Shown: positions 59,201 to 64,000 of the stretch, piece by piece
How positions within the stretch are numbered: the stretch's first letter is position 1
How the letters are laid out: every line of letters starts with the position of its first letter
Origin: Tanytarsus gracilentus
Lineage: Eukaryota > Arthropoda > Insecta > Diptera > Chironomidae
Direction of reading: 5' to 3'
DNA: 64,000 bases
Assembly (NCBI GenBank): GCA_038502055.1
Contig: JAXRKN010000039.1
Span: 5,146,001-5,210,000, forward strand
Position numbers and translations under genes: made by a program
The notes under the pieces: generated by a model
The model's input: only the letters and a program-made list of their open reading frames with translations
Told to the model about the DNA's origin: nothing
Databases searched by the model: none

Positions 59201-62200
59201 GAATAAACCCATATCATTGCATGTACATAAATGTAGGAAAAAATGCAGACATTTCTCGTAAGTTTTTAAATCTATAATTTGCAAATTTTTATACAACTTA
59301 ATTTTGATTGAAAACTTTTGAAGACTTCAAAATTGATTTTGTAAAGTTATCAAACTTTTGCATGGTTCAGAATTTTTAAAAGAGTTTAAACACGAAAATT
59401 GTAACGTTCAAAAATTTTCCAATATTTATCATCAAATATAAAATATCTTGAAAATTTTGCATCAATTTTTTTAATCAAATTCTGACGCAAAAATTTGCTA
59501 TAAATGATTGATTTGGCGATTAATTGAATAAATCCTCAATAAATTAAAAATTATTTGTGGCTTTGTCCATGCACGCACCCAAACACTCTCTGTCCTCAGC
59601 CATTAATTTTTCTGAGCATAAAAAATTACATCAACGTAAAATATTGAATTTAATCACCTGAGTATCATCGCATTAACAAATTATTGCTTGTGGACGATTG
59701 TCAACATGAACATTAATAAAATTATAATAAAATACCTCATCGCTTTCACCCCGCATTGTGAGTTGATTTATTTGGAGATGATTTTTGATTTATCGTTGGT
59801 TGACAGAACCATTCGGGTGATAAAATATAAATTTTGCTAGGTATAAATTTTTTTTTGGAAATCATTCAAGTTTCACTAAAAATATTGTCAAATTACATTC
59901 CTAAAGACATCGCCACCATCATCATGGCGTTATCAGAGATTTTTTTTCTCAGTCGGCAATTATGGAGCAACATAATTAGTGTCACATTAATTACTTCAGA
60001 AAAAGAACATCGACTACACTTAAGAGACCCTTCTTTTATGGCTCTTTGGTGTCTTCTTCTTCATCCACGCTTATTATGCAGGGAGTTTCAATGGATCAAG
60101 CATGATGATAACAAACCAATCAATCGATTTTTAATTACACTCAATTTTCTTCTTTATTTGCCTTTCATTGGGACTTTTTGTAGATGGAGCATGATAAGAA
60201 AATTAAGCAGAGTGAAAAAAAATTGAGAGAAAAAGTTTTTAAAGGGTTGACAGTCGAAAATTTTTCGCCTAAAGCAAATTTGATCAAAGAAAACGATTTA
60301 AAATCTAAATTACATGAAAAAACTTTAATCCATGCAATTAAAGACTGTCCTTCCCTCTCCACTACTCAACTTGCCTTTCAAACTTTTCTACACAAAAACT
60401 TTTTCGTCGGCTTCATTCTTAATTTTTTTGTGCCATTTTCTTGTCGATTTCTTCGAGACATTTGACGCGTGAGAAGGACATCGAGGCGCAAAAACAGCGA
60501 AGGACGAGACTAAATGCTGATGCACGATAAATTATGGAAGAAGCTTACACAATAAAGATCTCGAAAATTGGAAGTCATTAACGTTCATTAAATAGCTAAA
60601 AAACTAATGTTGCGTCCATTATCAATTTTACTTCCTTATTGCTCTCGCTTAATACTTTTATTTTTTTTCGGGATGGTATTTAAAGACTTTTTGGTGGCGG
60701 TTGGGTCTGATGGTTATGGTGAGTGGAATGCGAAAGATATGTTTGGTGTGTTTAGGGACTGAAAGTGAAGAAGGAGTGAAAACCCAAAAATATTTAAGCT
60801 GACTTGATGTTTTTTAATTTGTGGATTGTCCTTCCCTTGCACTTTTTTTAATTGCTTAATTTTTTTTCTTCCTGCAGCATTGTGATTACATTCAAAGCCC
60901 ATTTTAATTTTTTTATCATGACTTAAATGAGAATTTAAGAACAACTCTTTAAAAAGGAAATCAAGAGAAGATTTCTTGAGGGAGGAAATTATATAAAAAT
61001 ATTGAAAGATCAACAATTCAAAACCACAATTTTCTTCGGTAAATGTACGATTCAATTGATGTGCAACAAATTCAATTAGCCTTTTCAGGTGGACAAACTA
61101 GGTCAATAATGTGGATCGTTTAAATCAATTTAACATAAACTGCACACTCGTGCATAAACTATTAAGTACACGTCACGAAGCATGTCAACGACTTAATCCA
61201 ATTGATATTCATGTCTCTCTCTCACTCTCTCCATTGAGGACCTTACAAAGCACGCTGTGCTGTGATAAAATTAAAATTTATGGATGTAAATTTTTAATTA
61301 AAAAATATCGCATTGTGAAGGTTTTTTTAGTTCACATTTACACATCATGCTGTTAGAAGCAAATTACTTTCTCTTTTTTAGCAACCATTTCAACTTTGGG
61401 TCATTCGTGTAGGAAAGCAATGGAAATTAAATTCAAGCGAGTTTTTGGTGAGGAAAAATTATAGGAACCTTTTAAGAATGAAATCCAATATTTGAAAATT
61501 GTTTAAAATTTTGTTTGAATGTCGACATTTAAAAATAAGAAACGTGAAATTTTTATCTTCAAACTCACTAATTGTAAAAAATTGTATTTTTTAAAAATTA
61601 ACAACTAGTTGCAACCCAACTTTTCCTCCTCAAATTTCAATTAACAAATATTTTTTAACACCCTTGTAATTTTGTTTTTGAATTTAAAGAAAAAATTATG
61701 TAAAACACAATTTTGAACTTTCTCTCGCTAAAACAATCTAATTTAAAATGTTTATTTGGCAATTCAAGAAAATTACCCAGCGCTTAATTCTTAATGGGGT
61801 GATATCTCTAGTCAAAAATGTAAACAAGAATTTCCTCAAATTTAATTTTCATTAGAGCTTTTCTAAATAAAATGAAAACCCTCATTTGAGATGATAATTG
61901 AGATGCAAGGTATGAAAAATTTAATTTAAAATCTAATTGTTAATTTATTTTTTTAAAAGTGTCTTTTACCTAAAACTAATTTTTTATTAAATTGAGAAAA
62001 ATTTAATCAAAAATTTAAATCTTCTTTCAATATTTGCAAAAATTCTTCAATCTCTGGTGAAATAAATAAAGCAATGGATTGAAGGAAGATAAGTGAGTAA
62101 ATATTTGCGTATTATATAATGTTCCTGTGGAGGATTGAAAGAAAATTCTTAGAAGGGCACAAATAAGAGAACGGAAATGAGACAAGGATGGTTAACTATC

Positions 62201-64000
62201 AAAACATAGCAAAGAATTATCAGTAAAAATTTTTTACTAAAAAATTATAAGAAAAAAAGTCTTTAAAGCATAAAAGTCTTATCATCATCTCGATGTCATT
62301 GAGATCGCCTCGGGGAAAAAATGACGATGCAGAAAAAGAGGAGAGAAGTCAATAACATTCTTTGTTTGCTGTTAAGAATGTCACTTTACTCCATATCTCG
62401 AGGAATATTATGTGAATAGACTTTTCCCTATATGTTTGTGGACCTTCTTATTTTCCTCAATCAAGCAAGCAAGCTGGCAAGGAAATTTCGTCATTCATAT
62501 CCTTGAGATTTTTTTATATTTTATAATTTTTACCTACTGAAGTGAAAAATTATGTCTGAAAAATTCATGAGCTTTAAAATTGCGTGTTAAAAACTTTCGC
62601 AATTCTTTCAAAATGTAAAGTCATGCAAAATAATCTCTCGACTCTTTAGACATTCGTAAATGACACCCTCTTAATCCAACAGGCACTCAATTTCCATCCC
62701 ACCCGCAGATTTATGGCTGCCTTTTAGCACTCTCAAATCCCAATTCTCGACCTTTTTCTCACATTCGACTCATTGTGCTAATTTGATTGGCAATAAAATC
62801 ACCATTAAAAGTTCATTTTGCATAATAACTACTTAATTAGCAGATCATTGGTCTCTTGAACCTCTACTTAAAAAAGTTCTAACGACACTTCTTAGTTCAC
62901 TTTGACTCTTGCTGTTTTACCTGGAAATTTTCGATTGAATTTCTTTTTCTGTTATTCCATCTTATTAGCGCATTCATAAAAATAAATTGAAATCGATGTC
63001 ACAAAGTGAAATTTTACACTTTCAACATTTCAAAAATTGTTCACACGAGTGTGCGATGAAAATTGACAGGATATTAAAAAGGCACGACTACCATATGCAT
63101 GAGATGTGCTGCTAAAAGTGATCTCAAAAGCGTGCTTTTATAATATGGCAATATACGAGTTGATACTCTGAAAATGGATGAAATGAGCTCAATGAAAGAG
63201 GAGAAGAAAAAGTTTCAAGGGAAAGAAAGTTTTAAAATTTTCATTCAAAAGATTTTAAATAAATAAATTTTTGATTCTTTTAAAATACTTTCAAAAATCA
63301 TCCCTTGATGCAATCAAAAAAGTTCTCTGCTTTTGTCGTTTGGCGCTCGTGTGAGCACAAAAAAATGATATTTGTTGAGTAAATAAAATTCCTTTTCAAA
63401 TTTCACCATCGAAAGCCCACACTCGAAAATTTCATTTTATTTTTCATTCAGTGCAGTGAACAAAGCTTTTTTTTGTTGGTCATGAGGATTTAGGGAATAT
63501 GGAGCGATGTTGACGTGGTGATAGCAGCATTTAGGTGATATAAGAAAAATTTCTATGGCGATGCTGAAAAGTTGACGATAAAAAAGCTCTGCTTGGAAAA
63601 ATCTCCAATGTAATTTTACTCACCTTAAAAATATTCTGAGTTCAAATTTAAAATTTTCATCATTTAAATTGAAAAATAAGTACGCACCCACATTTTATTC
63701 AAACCATTTTTACATTTTTGAGGGAGGATGAAACTTCAATTATCAGCCAACAAAAGCAAAGCAAGTGCACAATTACGTAATAATTTCTCGCGAAGGTGTT
63801 TAATGCTTTTATGGAGGTATTGAGAGGAAAATGCTTTCTTATTTCTTGTGTACTCCCCAAAAAAAGAGCTTTCAACTTAAATGACTATGTGAAAAATGAT
63901 TCATGATTAATCACGACTCTCACACTCTGCTGCTGGTACACTTTTACCTTTTTCATGCTATTCATTTTCCTTAAATGCCGATCTCGATTTGATAATGTGA
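44242..64000. other. 20-kb gene-poor region downstream of Dpr gene
   Basis: No frame here (longest 130 codons at 59834-60226) shows a protein family motif, signal peptide with domain, or phase-compatible splice neighbours. AATAAA at about 44402 and 44910 are candidate poly(A) signals of the Dpr gene. One MITE lies at 45240-45347. The region could be intergenic or part of a long intron of a gene outside the window. Base composition varies: stretches such as 47,290-47,650 and 58,180-58,480 are less AT-rich and might be conserved regulatory DNA. Confidence 0.5.
45240..45347. mobile_element. Small MITE, TGGACAC family, copy 4
   Basis: CAAGGGATGGACACTTTT at the left and TGTGTCCACCCCTTG at the right are inverted repeats matching at 13 of 15 positions. 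It has an AT-rich 108-bp body with no coding capacity. It is the best-preserved copy in this window. No obvious target duplication. Confidence 0.5.

Noticed and set aside
59834..60226. 130-codon plus-strand frame
   Set aside because: No family motif; composition fits AT-rich chance translation; no splice-compatible neighbours.
1..64000. CRISPR arrays, bacterial operons or prophage
   Set aside because: The window is clearly eukaryotic (spliced genes, polyadenylation signals); no direct-repeat/spacer arrays were seen.

Overview
This is AT-rich eukaryotic nuclear DNA, most likely from a nematoceran dipteran such as a midge or mosquito relative. The genes have introns of about 50-110 nt with standard GT..AG borders, AATAAA signals and insect-type core promoter motifs. 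The protein families are typical of insects: dihydropyrimidine dehydrogenase, DM9-repeat secreted proteins, a takeout/JHBP-family carrier, an M14 carboxypeptidase and a Dpr immunoglobulin-superfamily protein. The species assignment is inference.

Layout. Bases 1-929 are the 3' part of an ORF1-type non-LTR retrotransposon product that ends in a poly(A) tract. Bases 930-15,690 hold no convincing gene, only small candidate MITEs, a possible SINE and low-complexity DNA. A compact cluster follows. DPYD/su(r) has six exons (15,833-19,565) behind a clear Inr+DPE promoter. Two DM9 paralogues lie at 20,397-20,925 and 21,683-22,380. A minus-strand geranylgeranyl-diphosphate-synthase-like gene spans 22,662-23,809. 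A takeout/JHBP gene (25,597-26,523) and a zinc carboxypeptidase (26,699-28,117) come next. From 31,053 to 44,241 a six-exon Dpr gene carries an 8.2-kb first intron full of mobile and repetitive DNA. From about 44.3 kb to the end I find no gene.

What stands out. (1) The GGPPS-like gene keeps its first Asp-rich motif but has changed the second Asp-rich motif and an isoprenoid-binding Arg. A rearranged non-LTR retrotransposon has separated it from its native start codon, and the open frame now begins inside antisense reverse-transcriptase sequence. (2) It is head-to-head with a JHBP-family gene, an intriguing but unproven terpenoid enzyme/carrier pairing. (3) The carboxypeptidase is complete in every key motif except for one in-frame TGA at codon 260. 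(4) A 376-bp hAT-type MITE with a perfect 8-bp target duplication carries two GC-rich arrays of a 10-bp CGGGCC repeat. (5) At least two small, apparently undescribed MITE families recur in the window. (6) A TIR-bounded 1-kb element in the Dpr intron holds nested tandem repeats, including a 17-bp minisatellite that stays open in several reading frames.

All exon structures were derived by hand from splice sites, reading phase and family conservation. There was no transcript evidence and no database search.
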